64,000 bases of DNA from QAMX01 sp964448855 (GCA_964448855.1 CAYUXI010000011.1:1-64000), one strand, 5' to 3'. Shown: positions 17,448 to 26,347, counted from the first letter of the stretch. Numbers and translations are program-made. The notes: generated by a model not told the origin, from the sequence alone.

Positions 17448-18380
17448 ATGAAACATACAGAACGGGTTGGCCGCGCTCTCCGACTGATGGAGCAGCTGCA
17501 TTTTCCAACCGACAGCATCGGCTATCTGTCTCTTTTGGAACGTTCCTATTTCCTGACAGAGGACTACGCAGAGGAACTCGATCGACTGGAAACATCATTT
17601 ATGACGCGACAGCTGACAGGCGATCAGGCCATTCTTCGCCTGAAAGAGATTGCCGCCGCGATCGGCGTACCGGATCGATCCCTGTCGGAGCTTTTCTATC
17701 TGAACTGCGCATACGATCTCGAAAAAGTGTACCGCGAACGCAACATTGACCCTGACATCTTTCTCCGGTCCATGGACGATCTGCGCTGCAAAATGCTCGA
17801 ATGCCGCGAAATGCACGGCATCTGGGGCAATGATACCGGCTCGTGGCCGGATGGCTTCTTTCGACTGGAACGGTTCGGTCTCGGGCGTCTGCAATTTGAA
17901 ATCATTCCCTTCGAGGAACCGGACTACCATTGGAATGGGCTCACCATCCGAACGCAGGATCCCGTCCTGAATGTCCACATTCCGTCCGGCGGTTCCTTTC
18001 CGCGGGCGTCGCGTTATGATGCCTATCGCCGCGCCTACCAGTTCTATTCGGATTTTCACTGGGTGGGCGGCCGTTATCTGCCAATCAACTGCATCTCGTG
18101 GCTCCTGTACAAAAAGCATGAGGAATTTCTTCCGCCAACCTCCAATATCCTTGATTTTATCCACGATTTTGATATCTTTGCATCCTATGACGAACGCCCT
18201 GTTCCGCCCTGGCGGATTTTCGGAAAGCATTGCACAAACCCACCTGAACACCTGCCGCGTGATACGTCACTTCGCCGCGCCTATGCGGACTGGCTGCTCA
18301 CCGGCCATACCTGCGGCTACGGCCGCGGCATGATTCTGTTTGACGGCGAAAAGATCGTCAATAACGCACGAGAAAAATAA
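17448..18380 (+). CDS. acyltransferase-like protein (NAT_N/GNAT_C type), copy 1
   Basis: A 310-residue cytosolic protein of the little-studied clostridial family annotated as acyltransferase domain-containing (N-terminal helical NAT_N-like part, C-terminal GNAT_C-like beta domain). Visible conserved stretches are IWGNDTGSWPDGFFRL (residues about 124-139), PDYHWNG, VLNVHIPSGG and NCISWLLYKK. It is about 60% identical by eye to the next gene, with the same ending, ILFDGEKIVNNAR. The start ATG follows GAGAGGG. It lies 33 bp after tmcAL, so they are probably co-transcribed. Substrate and biological role are unknown. Confidence 0.7.
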   Translation: MKHTERVGRALRLMEQLHFPTDSIGYLSLLERSYFLTEDYAEELDRLETSFMTRQLTGDQAILRLKEIAAAIGVPDRSLSELFYLNCAYDLEKVYRERNIDPDIFLRSMDDLRCKMLECREMHGIWGNDTGSWPDGFFRLERFGLGRLQFEIIPFEEPDYHWNGLTIRTQDPVLNVHIPSGGSFPRASRYDAYRRAYQFYSDFHWVGGRYLPINCISWLLYKKHEEFLPPTSNILDFIHDFDIFASYDERPVPPWRIFGKHCTNPPEHLPRDTSLRRAYADWLLTGHTCGYGRGMILFDGEKIVNNAREK

Positions 18381-18382
18381 AC

Positions 18383-18404
18383 AGTGGCTGATTGTACAGC
18401 CACT
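18383..18404 (+). other. intergenic hairpin between paralogues
   Basis: An 8-bp stem AGTGGCTG/CAGCCACT with a 6-nt loop sits in the gap between the two acyltransferase-like genes. There is no U tract, so it is more likely an mRNA processing or stability element than a terminator. Confidence 0.4.
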
Positions 18405-18437
18405 TGGAAATCATTTGCAGAAAAGGAGATTCATACC

Positions 18438-19367
18438 ATGAAAAACAAGGAACGAGTCGCATTTGCACTGAACTGGATGGAACAGCGCCGCTGGCCGGTC
18501 GATTGTATTGCCTACTTCAAACTGCTGGAACAGTCGTATTTCCTCTCTGGCCCCTATGCAGAAGAGCTGGATCAGCTGGAATCTGCGTTTATGTCAGGCG
18601 AGATGACAGGGAACGATGCATTGACTCGCGTCAAAGCCATTGCCGCCGAAATCCAGGTGCCTGATCGCTCCTTTGCACAGCTGTTTTATATGAACTGCGC
18701 GGCAGATCTGGACGCACTCTACCGTGAACGCGGCATCAACCACGATGTGTATGTCCGCTCCATGGACGATATGCTGTACAAACTGCTGGAATGCCGCGAG
18801 GTGTTCGGCATCTGGGGCAACGATACAGGTACTTGGCCGGATGGATTTTTCCGCCTCGACCGCTTTGCGCTGGGACGCCTGCAATTCGAACGCCGTACAC
18901 TGGGTAAGGTGGACTACCATTGGAACGATATCACCGTTCATGCAGACGACCCCGTGCTGAATATGCACATCCCGTCTGCCGGTCCCTTTCCGCGGGAGCT
19001 CCGCTATGATTCCTATCGCCGCGCCTATCAATTCTTCCCGGACATCCGCTGCGGGAAGTATCTCCCGATTCGCTGTGATTCCTGGCTGCTCTTCCCGGCA
19101 CACGATGAATTCCTGAATCAAAACTCCAATATCGTCGATTTTCTGCACGATTTCGACTTGTATGAGTCGCATGAAAGCAGCAATCCGAGCGCATCCTGGC
19201 GCATCTTTGGCCGCTATCACAAGCTGTCCTTTGACCAGCTGCCGCGCGATACGGCGCTGCGCCGTGCCTATGCGGAATGGCTCTGCTCCGGCCGCGGCAA
19301 CGGCGGCGGAAAAGGCCTGATTCTCTTTGACGGCGAAAAGATCGTCAACAACGCACGGGGAGAGTAA
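18438..19367 (+). CDS. acyltransferase-like protein (NAT_N/GNAT_C type), copy 2
   Basis: A 309-residue paralogue of the preceding gene with the same core blocks: RSMDDM, IWGNDTGTWPDGFFRLDRF, VDYHWND, VLNMHIPSAG, CDSWLLFPA and the ending FDGEKIVNNARGE. The start at 18438 is supported by AAGGAG 9 bases upstream; an earlier in-frame ATG has none. The tandem arrangement points to an old local duplication, because divergence is spread evenly. A heteromeric partnership is possible but not shown. Confidence 0.7.
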   Translation: MKNKERVAFALNWMEQRRWPVDCIAYFKLLEQSYFLSGPYAEELDQLESAFMSGEMTGNDALTRVKAIAAEIQVPDRSFAQLFYMNCAADLDALYRERGINHDVYVRSMDDMLYKLLECREVFGIWGNDTGTWPDGFFRLDRFALGRLQFERRTLGKVDYHWNDITVHADDPVLNMHIPSAGPFPRELRYDSYRRAYQFFPDIRCGKYLPIRCDSWLLFPAHDEFLNQNSNIVDFLHDFDLYESHESSNPSASWRIFGRYHKLSFDQLPRDTALRRAYAEWLCSGRGNGGGKGLILFDGEKIVNNARGE

Positions 19368-19369
19368 GG

Positions 19370-20674
19370 ATGGCTACGTTCTCTGAGCGACAGGCGAGGC
19401 ATCGCCGATGGCGCGAACGCGGACTTCTTGCCATCATCTGTGCATCCATGCTGCTCCTGTCGGCGTGTCGTGTTGTCGCGCTGCCCAAACAACAGACAAC
19501 GACCTCAACGACAGAACCGCCACGGACAAGCGTTGTGCTGCCTCAGACCGGTTGGCCTTCGCAGCAGACCTCTGCACCGGAAGAAACGTCGGCGCCGGAT
19601 ACCACATCGTGGACGGCGGCCATCCAACCGCTGCCTGCTGTCCACGAGCTGGCTGCACGCATCATCCCGTCCTTTGAAAAACGGTACCTCCTGGTTCATC
19701 TGGATGAAGAGCGCCTGACCACCTTCTGCACACTGTATCAGGCGGCCATGGCGTTTGAACCCACTGCGGAATTGCCGGAACCGGTCACTGTGGGTGAACT
19801 CTTTGATCTGATGCTCCTCCTCAACTATACCTGCCCGGAGCTGATGCAGATCAGCGGGGAGTACTACTACAGCTACGACGATACCGGCCGCTGCACCGAT
19901 GTGACCTTTACCTACCTCATGAACGCCGACGAGTACGATGACGCCCTGCAGCAGGTGGAGGCGCAGTTTGACGAATGGAAGCACCGGCTGGCCGGTCGGT
20001 CGGATTTGGAAAAAGAACGATTCGTCTATGAATGGATTATTCAAGCTGCGACTTATCAGGACACTGCAACGTATGCGGGATCCTGCTATGGCGTGATCGT
20101 CGATCGGAAAGCCCGCTGCGAAGGCTATGCAAAGACCTTCATGTGGGCCATGTGGGAGCTGGATATTCCGTGTATTTCCATCACTGGGGAGTCGACCGAT
20201 CCCGGCAACTCCATCTACTCGCGCCATGTCTGGAACCTGGTGCAGGTCAATGGTATCTGGGCGTATGTCGATACGACGTTTGATGACTTCAACGAATTTT
20301 ATCCCATTTCCTACAGCTTCCTGAATGTCGATGAGAACAGCATCGCCGACTCGCGAAGCATCGATCCGGTTTACCTCGAATTGAATCTTCCACCCTGTAC
20401 CAGCATGGAAAACAGCTTCCATGAACAGGCCGGCGTCTATTACCGCGGCGACGCCAATCCGATCGAAGTGATTGGCGATGCCATCGAACACGCCGATGCG
20501 GAAGGCTCCAATCGTGTTTACCTGAAGGTGGAGACTGCGGAGCTGTTTCAAACAATCCGCGATTCTCTGAGCGACCTGCTTACACAATGGCTCACTGAAC
20601 GTGGCGTGCCCTGGAGCTATACCTGGTATTCCTACCCGGATGGCCGCGCCTTTGTCATCGACTTCGCCGACTAA
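19370..20674 (+). CDS. transglutaminase-like domain lipoprotein
   Basis: A 434-residue surface lipoprotein. A Lys/Arg-rich N-terminus leads into a hydrophobic segment and lipobox LLLSAC (Cys near residue 33). A Thr/Pro/Ser-rich spacer runs to about residue 85. The transglutaminase-like core has the catalytic triad Cys in KARCEGYAK (about 249), His in SRHVWNLVQ (about 284) and Asp in YVDTTFDD (about 300). Such clostridial proteins are usually assigned protease, amidase or cell-wall roles. It begins 2 bp after the second acyltransferase-like gene, indicating co-transcription. Substrate unknown. Confidence 0.82.
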   Translation: MATFSERQARHRRWRERGLLAIICASMLLLSACRVVALPKQQTTTSTTEPPRTSVVLPQTGWPSQQTSAPEETSAPDTTSWTAAIQPLPAVHELAARIIPSFEKRYLLVHLDEERLTTFCTLYQAAMAFEPTAELPEPVTVGELFDLMLLLNYTCPELMQISGEYYYSYDDTGRCTDVTFTYLMNADEYDDALQQVEAQFDEWKHRLAGRSDLEKERFVYEWIIQAATYQDTATYAGSCYGVIVDRKARCEGYAKTFMWAMWELDIPCISITGESTDPGNSIYSRHVWNLVQVNGIWAYVDTTFDDFNEFYPISYSFLNVDENSIADSRSIDPVYLELNLPPCTSMENSFHEQAGVYYRGDANPIEVIGDAIEHADAEGSNRVYLKVETAELFQTIRDSLSDLLTQWLTERGVPWSYTWYSYPDGRAFVIDFAD

Positions 20675-20699
20675 AAAACTTGTGTATTTTCCGAAAAAA

Positions 20700-20737
20700 C
20701 AGGATGCCCGACTTTGTTATAAAAGCCGGGCATCCTG
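20700..20737 (-). terminator. hairpin with U tract on the minus strand
   Basis: An 11-bp perfect stem CAGGATGCCCG/CGGGCATCCTG with further inner pairing. The T-run (TTTTTTCGG) follows it only when read on the minus strand. Flanking genes are both on the plus strand, so it may block antisense transcription or simply be a degenerate plus-strand terminator. Confidence 0.5.
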
Positions 20738-20845
20738 TGCGTTATTGGCTAATCCAAACGAGTAATAGAAAGAAAACGACGAGAAAACTGACGGAATACA
20801 CATTAGAGATGATTGATTATTTCACATACAATTCAAAAAAAGGAC

Positions 20846-20874
20846 TGGAAATGAACGACGGAATGTAGTATAAT
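20846..20874 (+). promoter_or_regulatory. promoter of hibernation factor gene
   Basis: TGGAAA (20846-20851) and a perfect TATAAT (20869-20874) are spaced 17 bp, about 35 bp upstream of the start codon. The -35 box is weak. Confidence 0.6.
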
Positions 20875-20909
20875 ATAGACAGACCAAAATGAAAGGAAGT
20901 TGCGGACTC

Positions 20910-21425
20910 ATGAAGATCAATTTTGACACACGGAAGGGCTCGGTTTCAGAACAGACGGCAGCGGCGGCAGAAAAAAAGCTGGCCAAACTGGATCGCTTTT
21001 TTAACGAAGATGCTGTTGCGGTTGTCAAATTCAGCGAGGTCCGCGGCCAGACGGTCGCAGAAATCACGGTGCGCAGCGCGCATATGGTTTTCCGGGCGGA
21101 GGATCGTTCGGGAGATGAATATGCCGCAGTGGACAATGCAGTAGAAGCCATTGTCCGGCAAATTCGGAAGCATAAGACGCGCCTGGAAAAACGCCTGAAG
21201 GACGGTGCGTTTGAACGCGTCATTGAATCTGCCGAACCGGAAAATCAGGAGCTCGTTCGTCGGAAACGCTTTGACCTGAAACCAATGACGGAAGAGGAAG
21301 CAGCTCTGCAAATGGATCTGCTGAACCATCAGTTCTATCTCTTCAAAAATTCCGATGCCAACAACCGCATCTGCGTGGTATACGGCCGCGAGGACGGCGG
21401 CTACGGAATTATTGAAGCCGATTGA
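20910..21425 (+). CDS. hpf: long-form ribosome hibernation promoting factor
   Basis: Binds the 30S subunit and dimerises ribosomes into inactive 100S particles in stationary phase. The 171-residue protein has the N-terminal ribosome-binding domain (residues about 1-100, with the basic helix AIVRQIRKHKTRLEKRLK). After a linker comes the C-terminal dimerisation domain (RRKRFDLKPMTEEEAALQMDLLNHQFYLFKN). The ATG at 20910 gives the canonical MKINF start; AAAGGAAG lies about 10 bases upstream. It is a single-gene unit with its own promoter. Confidence 0.93.
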   Translation: MKINFDTRKGSVSEQTAAAAEKKLAKLDRFFNEDAVAVVKFSEVRGQTVAEITVRSAHMVFRAEDRSGDEYAAVDNAVEAIVRQIRKHKTRLEKRLKDGAFERVIESAEPENQELVRRKRFDLKPMTEEEAALQMDLLNHQFYLFKNSDANNRICVVYGREDGGYGIIEAD

Positions 21426-21473
21426 TCACCTTCCTCTGATCTGACGACTGATCATCATTTGTGCAACCAACCA

Positions 21474-21490
21474 TAGCCAGACTGGCTATA
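21474..21490 (+). other. short palindrome ATAGCCAG-a-CTGGCTAT
   Basis: Two 8-bp arms around a single base. It could be a protein-binding operator or a small hairpin upstream of the GH4 operon. It lies just before a much longer hairpin. Confidence 0.4.
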
Positions 21491-21498
21491 CCAGACCT

Positions 21499-21543
21499 CA
21501 GGACACCCGGCATCCTTTCCATGAGGATGCCGGGTGTCCTGAA
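21499..21543 (+). other. 19-bp perfect hairpin upstream of GH4 operon
   Basis: TCAGGACACCCGGCATCCT (21499-21517) pairs perfectly with its complement at 21525-21543 around a 7-nt loop. There is no U tract on either strand, so it is not a standard terminator. It lies between hpf and the GH4 gene, about 45 bp upstream of the GH4 start. Confidence 0.5.
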
Positions 21544-21588
21544 GAATCCGATTCCATCCAAATGATCACTGAGAAAAAGGAGATTTGC

Positions 21589-22851
21589 ATGAGGGACTTG
21601 AAAATTGCTGTCATTGGTTCCGGTTCCACCTATTCGCCGGAAATCTTTGAGGGAATCATCAAACGCCGCGACAGTCTGTCCGTGAAAAAGATTGCCCTGA
21701 TGGACATTGACGAAACCAAATTACAGATCGTCGGCGGTTTGATTGAACGCATGGTCAGGGCAGCCGGCATGGATGCGGAAATCATTCGAACCACCGACCT
21801 GGATACGGCGCTGGATGGCGCAAATTATGTCCTGGCGCAGATTCGTGTCGGACGGCTGCCGGCTCGTGTGCTCGATGAACGGATTCCGCTGAAATACGGC
21901 CTCATTGGTCAGGAAACCACCGGCATTGGCGGCTTTTTCAAGGCGCTGCGAACCATTCCGGAAATTCTGAACATTGCCAGACGCATGGAAGAGCTCTGCC
22001 CGAATGCGACGCTGATCAACTTTTCCAACCCCTCCGGCCTGGTCGCCGAAGCGGTGCAGAACCATTCCAAGATTCGCATGGTCGGTCTCTGCAACAACGC
22101 AATCAATATGTTCACGGAGGCGCGCCGCCAGTTCGGAGAGGATATCGAAATCTCCTATGTCGGGCTGAACCACCTCAGCTGGATTACCGCCATTGAGAAA
22201 GACGGCAGGGACATTCTGCCGGAGCACCTCGATACCTATGAGAACAGCGATGTTCCCAACCGCTACCTGCGCTATTGCCGCGGCATTCCGTGCGGCTATC
22301 TGAACTATTTCTATCGCCCGCGGACGCGTCTGGCTGAGCTCCAGGAGGATGCAAAAACTAAGACACGCGGCGAGGTCTGTATGGAGATCGAAGAAAAGCT
22401 CCTGAAAATGTTCTCCGATACAACCCTCTATACCAAGCCGGAGGAGCTGAACCAGCGCGGCGGCGCACTGTACAGCGAAGCGGCTGTTTCTCTTCTGAAT
22501 GCGATTGAAAACGACCTGAACGAAATCCATGTTGTCAACGTCAAGAACAACGGGGCACTGCCCTGGATGGCCGACGACGATGTCGTTGAGGTGAAAACGC
22601 TGGTCAATCGCAAAGATCTGCTCCCAATTCCGGTTCGCGGCTTCGATAATCCGCATATCTGCGAGCTGATGCGGACGGTCAAAGCCTATGAAAAGCACGC
22701 GGCGCGTGCCGCTCTGACGGGTGATCGCGATGAGGCCATTCGCGCCATGATGATTCATCCGTTGATCGGCGATGCGGATGCGGCCATCGCCTGCTTCGAT
22801 GAACTGCTGGAAGCTCACCGCAGCTACCTGCCGCAGTTTTCACACCAGTAA
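21589..22851 (+). CDS. GH4 family 6-phospho-glycosidase
   Basis: NAD- and Mn-dependent glycosidase family that cleaves 6-phospho-alpha/beta-glucosides by oxidation-elimination. The 420-residue protein has the N-terminal Rossmann motif AVIGSGSTYSPE, then LINFSNPSG and the metal/substrate motifs VGLCNNAINM (Cys ligand) and YVGLNHLSWI. Length is typical. The ATG at 21589 has AAGGAG 6 bases upstream. Motifs favour the 6-phospho-beta-glucosidase branch (LicH/CelF-like). No PTS gene is in the window; instead a sugar kinase follows 22 bp downstream. Confidence 0.85.
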   Translation: MRDLKIAVIGSGSTYSPEIFEGIIKRRDSLSVKKIALMDIDETKLQIVGGLIERMVRAAGMDAEIIRTTDLDTALDGANYVLAQIRVGRLPARVLDERIPLKYGLIGQETTGIGGFFKALRTIPEILNIARRMEELCPNATLINFSNPSGLVAEAVQNHSKIRMVGLCNNAINMFTEARRQFGEDIEISYVGLNHLSWITAIEKDGRDILPEHLDTYENSDVPNRYLRYCRGIPCGYLNYFYRPRTRLAELQEDAKTKTRGEVCMEIEEKLLKMFSDTTLYTKPEELNQRGGALYSEAAVSLLNAIENDLNEIHVVNVKNNGALPWMADDDVVEVKTLVNRKDLLPIPVRGFDNPHICELMRTVKAYEKHAARAALTGDRDEAIRAMMIHPLIGDADAAIACFDELLEAHRSYLPQFSHQ

Positions 22852-22873
22852 AACGGCGAAAGGGAAGGGACGC

Positions 22874-23863
22874 ATGAAGTACATTCTCGGACTGGATGGC
22901 GGTGGCACCAAAACGGACTGCCTCATTCTGGCAGAAGACGGCTCGCTCGTTGCATCCGCGAGCGGCGGCGCAACGAATCATGAGCAATATGAGGGCGGCT
23001 TCCCCGAAATGACGGTCACGTTTCAGAAAATCGTCGGGGAAGCGCTGCAACAGGCCGGCCTGAAGCCGCAGGAACTGTCTGCGTCCGTATTTGGCATGGC
23101 CGGGATTGATGTCCCGTCACAGCAGCAGCGAATGACCGCGTTTTTGCAAGCGGAAGGCTTCCAAAATCCCATTGTTGTCAACGACGCTTTTCTGGGCGTC
23201 AAAGCCGGATGCCCGAAGGGCTATGGCATCAGCTTCGTCAATGGCACGGGCAACTCGGTCGGCGGCATTGACAAAACCGGCCAATGGCTTCAGGTCGGCG
23301 GTACCGGCGAAGCGTTCGGCGATTTGAACGGCGCAGAGGGCATGACCAACGCTGTGATCTGCGCGGTTTACAGTATGTTTTACCGCTGCGGCCCGGAAAC
23401 CTCCATGACCACCTCCTTTTTCCGTCTGCTCGGCATCGAGCGGCCGGAGCAGTTCACGGAGGCGGTCTACGATCAGGTCTTCACCGAACGCGTCACCAAC
23501 CGCGACATCCATAACCAGGTGCTGTACGCTGCCGCCAATGCGGGGGATTCGGTCGCACTTCAGCTGCTGCGGTCGTTTGGCAGCCAGTTTGCCGCGTCCA
23601 TTGCCGGATGCATCAACCGCCTGCAGTTCGATGACACCGTTGACGTCGTGCTGATCGGCTCGGCCTCCCTGAAAGCACAGTCTCCGGTCATGCTCGACAC
23701 CTGCCGCAAGGAGACAGAACGCCTGACCGGCAAGCAGATTCACCTGATTCCGTTGACAAACCCTCCGGCGGCGGGCGCTCTGATCTGGGCGTCTCAGCTG
23801 GCGTTTGGTGCGGAACAGACCGACCGTCTCCGCGAGACGATCATTCGCGTGACCCGAAAGTAA
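22874..23863 (+). CDS. BadF/BcrA-type sugar kinase (N-acetylglucosamine kinase-like)
   Basis: ASKHA-fold ATPase/kinase of 329 residues. The phosphate-1 loop is LGLDGGGTKTDC near the N-terminus; the adenosine motif region includes GYGISFVNGTGNS and the hinge VGGTGEAFGDLNGAEG. Relatives phosphorylate GlcNAc, glucosamine or MurNAc. The start ATG has AAGGGA just upstream. Placement between a GH4 phospho-glycosidase and YhcH suggests that it supplies a 6-phosphorylated saccharide to GH4 or phosphorylates the released sugar. Confidence 0.8.
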   Translation: MKYILGLDGGGTKTDCLILAEDGSLVASASGGATNHEQYEGGFPEMTVTFQKIVGEALQQAGLKPQELSASVFGMAGIDVPSQQQRMTAFLQAEGFQNPIVVNDAFLGVKAGCPKGYGISFVNGTGNSVGGIDKTGQWLQVGGTGEAFGDLNGAEGMTNAVICAVYSMFYRCGPETSMTTSFFRLLGIERPEQFTEAVYDQVFTERVTNRDIHNQVLYAAANAGDSVALQLLRSFGSQFAASIAGCINRLQFDDTVDVVLIGSASLKAQSPVMLDTCRKETERLTGKQIHLIPLTNPPAAGALIWASQLAFGAEQTDRLRETIIRVTRK

Positions 23864-23906
23864 AAAACAGCCGAAAGGCTGAATGATAAATGAGAGAAGG
23901 ATCCAT

Positions 23907-24368
23907 ATGATTATTGATCGAATTGAGAATGCCCCGCTGTATTTTGGCCTGGGTGAGCGCTTTGAGCGCGGCCTGAAGGAAATGATGAAATGCGCATCGG
24001 AACCGCTCGAAAAGAAGAGCGTGGAGCTGGAAGGCCGCGACCTCCGGTACGGCATCTCCAACGTCAAATGCGACCGCGCCCCGGACGACAATGACTATGA
24101 GGCTCATGTCAAATTCGCGGATATTCAGTGCGTGCTGGACGGAACCGAATATATGGGCTGGGCCAACCTGCATGATCTGAAGATCCGCAAGGAATATGAC
24201 GCCGACGGCGATATCGCCTGGTATGCCGGAAAAGGCACTATGCTCTGCGTGAAAAAAGGCTATTTTGCCATTTTCTTCCCGGAAGACGCTCATATGCCGT
24301 GCCGCAATAACGGTGTGGAACCCTGCGAATCCGTGAAAATGGTGATGAAGGTTCGCGTCGCTGACTAA
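23907..24368 (+). CDS. YhcH/YjgK/YiaL family protein (DUF386)
   Basis: A 153-residue cupin-like protein of the YhcH family. Members include sialic-acid anomerase YhcH and the beta subunit associated with evolved beta-galactosidase. Visible conserved elements are YEAHVKFADIQCVLDG (metal/substrate face) and GYFAIFFPEDAHMPC. Start ATG at 23907 with AGAAGG 6 bases upstream. As the last gene of the GH4-kinase cluster, it probably handles sugar anomers released by the glycosidase; this role is inferred. Confidence 0.85.
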   Translation: MIIDRIENAPLYFGLGERFERGLKEMMKCASEPLEKKSVELEGRDLRYGISNVKCDRAPDDNDYEAHVKFADIQCVLDGTEYMGWANLHDLKIRKEYDADGDIAWYAGKGTMLCVKKGYFAIFFPEDAHMPCRNNGVEPCESVKMVMKVRVAD

Positions 24369-24383
24369 CTGGACAAACTATAA

Positions 24384-24425
24384 AAGCCCGGCCAACCGTA
24401 TGCCTGCGGTTGGTCGGGCTTTTTG
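24384..24425 (+). terminator. bidirectional terminator
   Basis: Stem AAAGCCCG..CAACCG paired with CGGTTG..CGGGCTTT, followed by TTTTT on the plus strand and by TTTTATAG on the minus strand. It serves the converging YhcH and metal-ATPase genes. Confidence 0.85.
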
Positions 24426-24437
24426 CAGTCTGTGGCG

Positions 24438-26324
24438 CTACAGCCGGTCGGTCTGCATGGCACGCAGTGCATTCAGCACGCTGAGAATGCAGACGCCGAC
24501 GTCGGCAAACACCGCGAGCCACATACTGGAATGGCCGAGCAGACTCAAAACCAGAATGGCAGCCTTTACGAAAAGGGAAAAGGCAATGTTCTGGTACGCA
24601 ATGCGCATCGTTTTCCGTGCAATTCGAATGGCGGTCACAACCTTTTCGGGGTGATCATCGGTCAAAACCACATCGGAGGCCTCAATAGCGGCATCGCTGC
24701 CTAAAGCGCCCATGGCGATGCCGACATCGGCCAACGCAAGAGCGGGCGCATCGTTGATGCCGTCCCCGACAAAGGCAAGACGCTTGCCCTTTGGTTCCTG
24801 TGTAAGCAGCGCTTCCAGCTCATGGACCTTCCCGTCCGGAAGGAGCCCGGCCAGTACACGATCCATCCCCAACGAATCAGCAAGGTGCTCCGCAACCTCG
24901 GCCGTGTCGCCGGTCAGCATGACGGTCTGACGGATCCCCGATGCGCGCAGCCCGGCAATTGCATCGGCAGCGCCCGGCTTTTGCTCATCTGCAATGACGA
25001 TGCAGCCGTGGTAGACGCCGTTGCGTGCGAGATAGACAACCGTGCCGATCGTATCCGGCACATCCGGTGAAAGCCCCAGCGATTCCATGAACCTCCGGTT
25101 TCCCGCACAAATGCGCTCACCGTCCAACAGGACGGACACCCCGTACCCGGCAACGGCCTGCGCATCGGAGAGACGGTCGGCGTCGGGGAGTCCCAGTGTT
25201 GTATTGGCTGCGGCGCGTTGAATGGAATGGGCAATCGGGTGATCGGAATACAGTTCGGCGGCGGCCGCTTCCAGCAAGAGTGCGTCAGCCGTCACGTCGT
25301 TTGGAAAAACGTGCGTGACATGAAAAACGCCCTTTGTCAGCGTCCCGGTTTTGTCAAAAACGACCGTATCTGTTTTGGCGAGAACATCCATGTAATTCCC
25401 GCCTTTGATCAGAATGCCGCGCTTGGAGGCACCACCGATGCCACCGAAGAATGTCAGCGGAACCGAAATGACAAGCGCACAGGGGCAGGAGACAACGAGA
25501 AAGTTCAGAGCACGCATGACCCAGTCTGTCCAGTCGCCGTGCAGGAAGAGCGGCGGCAGGACGGCGAGCAGAACAGCCAGCCCGACAACGGACGGCGTAT
25601 AGTAACGGGCAAATACGGTGATGAAATTTTCCGCTTTGGACTTTCGGTCGGATGCACTTTCCACCAGCTCCAAAATCCGTACAACTGTGGATTCCGCAAA
25701 GGGGCGTGTGACACGGATGCGCAGCAAACCGGTCTGGTTGATGCAGCCACTTGTGACGGAAGAACCGGCAGAAACCGACTGCGGCACGGATTCGCCGGTC
25801 AATGCGGACGTGTCAATCAGCGACACACCGTCGATCACCGTGCCATCCAGCGGAATCCGTTCACCCGGCTTGACGAGAATTTCAGCGCCGACCGCCACGT
25901 CTGACGGATCGACCACTGTCAGCTCACCGTTGATTTCCAGATTGGCCGAGTCCGGACGAATATTCATCAGCTCGGCAATGGATTTCCGGGAACGCGAAAC
26001 GGCGCAGCTCTGGAACAATTCCCCGATCTGATAAAATAGCATCACGATGACCGCTTCGGCACAGTTGCCAAGCGCAAAGGCCGTGACAGAAGCCAGCGCC
26101 ATCAGAAAGCATTCATCAAACACTTCACCGTGCAGAATATTGACAACGGCCTGAACGATGACCTCTGCACCGACCAGCAGAAAGGGGACAAGATAAGCGG
26201 CCAGAACCCACCAAGAGCGGCCGGACTCCGGCAGGAGGTTCCAATGATCCAGGCAGACGGCGGCTGCAAAGCATCCGACCGTGCAGAGAATGAGAATCAA
26301 CGTTTTTTTCTGTTTGGAAGACAT
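24438..26324 (-). CDS. heavy-metal translocating P-type ATPase (Zn/Cd/Pb type)
   Basis: A P1B-type pump of 628 residues exporting divalent soft metals. Motifs: the TGES actuator loop (ALTGESVPQ), the membrane CPC motif in VVSCPCALVIS, the phosphorylation site VFDKTGTLTKG, and the hinge GDGINDAPALALAD. No metal-binding domain is fused at its N-terminus; a separate HMA protein is encoded immediately upstream. The start has GAGGAGAG 9 bases before ATG. The CadC-like regulator two genes upstream and the CPC motif favour ZntA/CadA rather than copper specificity. Confidence 0.92.
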   Translation of the reverse strand: MSSKQKKTLILILCTVGCFAAAVCLDHWNLLPESGRSWWVLAAYLVPFLLVGAEVIVQAVVNILHGEVFDECFLMALASVTAFALGNCAEAVIVMLFYQIGELFQSCAVSRSRKSIAELMNIRPDSANLEINGELTVVDPSDVAVGAEILVKPGERIPLDGTVIDGVSLIDTSALTGESVPQSVSAGSSVTSGCINQTGLLRIRVTRPFAESTVVRILELVESASDRKSKAENFITVFARYYTPSVVGLAVLLAVLPPLFLHGDWTDWVMRALNFLVVSCPCALVISVPLTFFGGIGGASKRGILIKGGNYMDVLAKTDTVVFDKTGTLTKGVFHVTHVFPNDVTADALLLEAAAAELYSDHPIAHSIQRAAANTTLGLPDADRLSDAQAVAGYGVSVLLDGERICAGNRRFMESLGLSPDVPDTIGTVVYLARNGVYHGCIVIADEQKPGAADAIAGLRASGIRQTVMLTGDTAEVAEHLADSLGMDRVLAGLLPDGKVHELEALLTQEPKGKRLAFVGDGINDAPALALADVGIAMGALGSDAAIEASDVVLTDDHPEKVVTAIRIARKTMRIAYQNIAFSLFVKAAILVLSLLGHSSMWLAVFADVGVCILSVLNALRAMQTDRL

Positions 26325-26347
26325 GATCGTTCGCTCTCCTCAAATCG

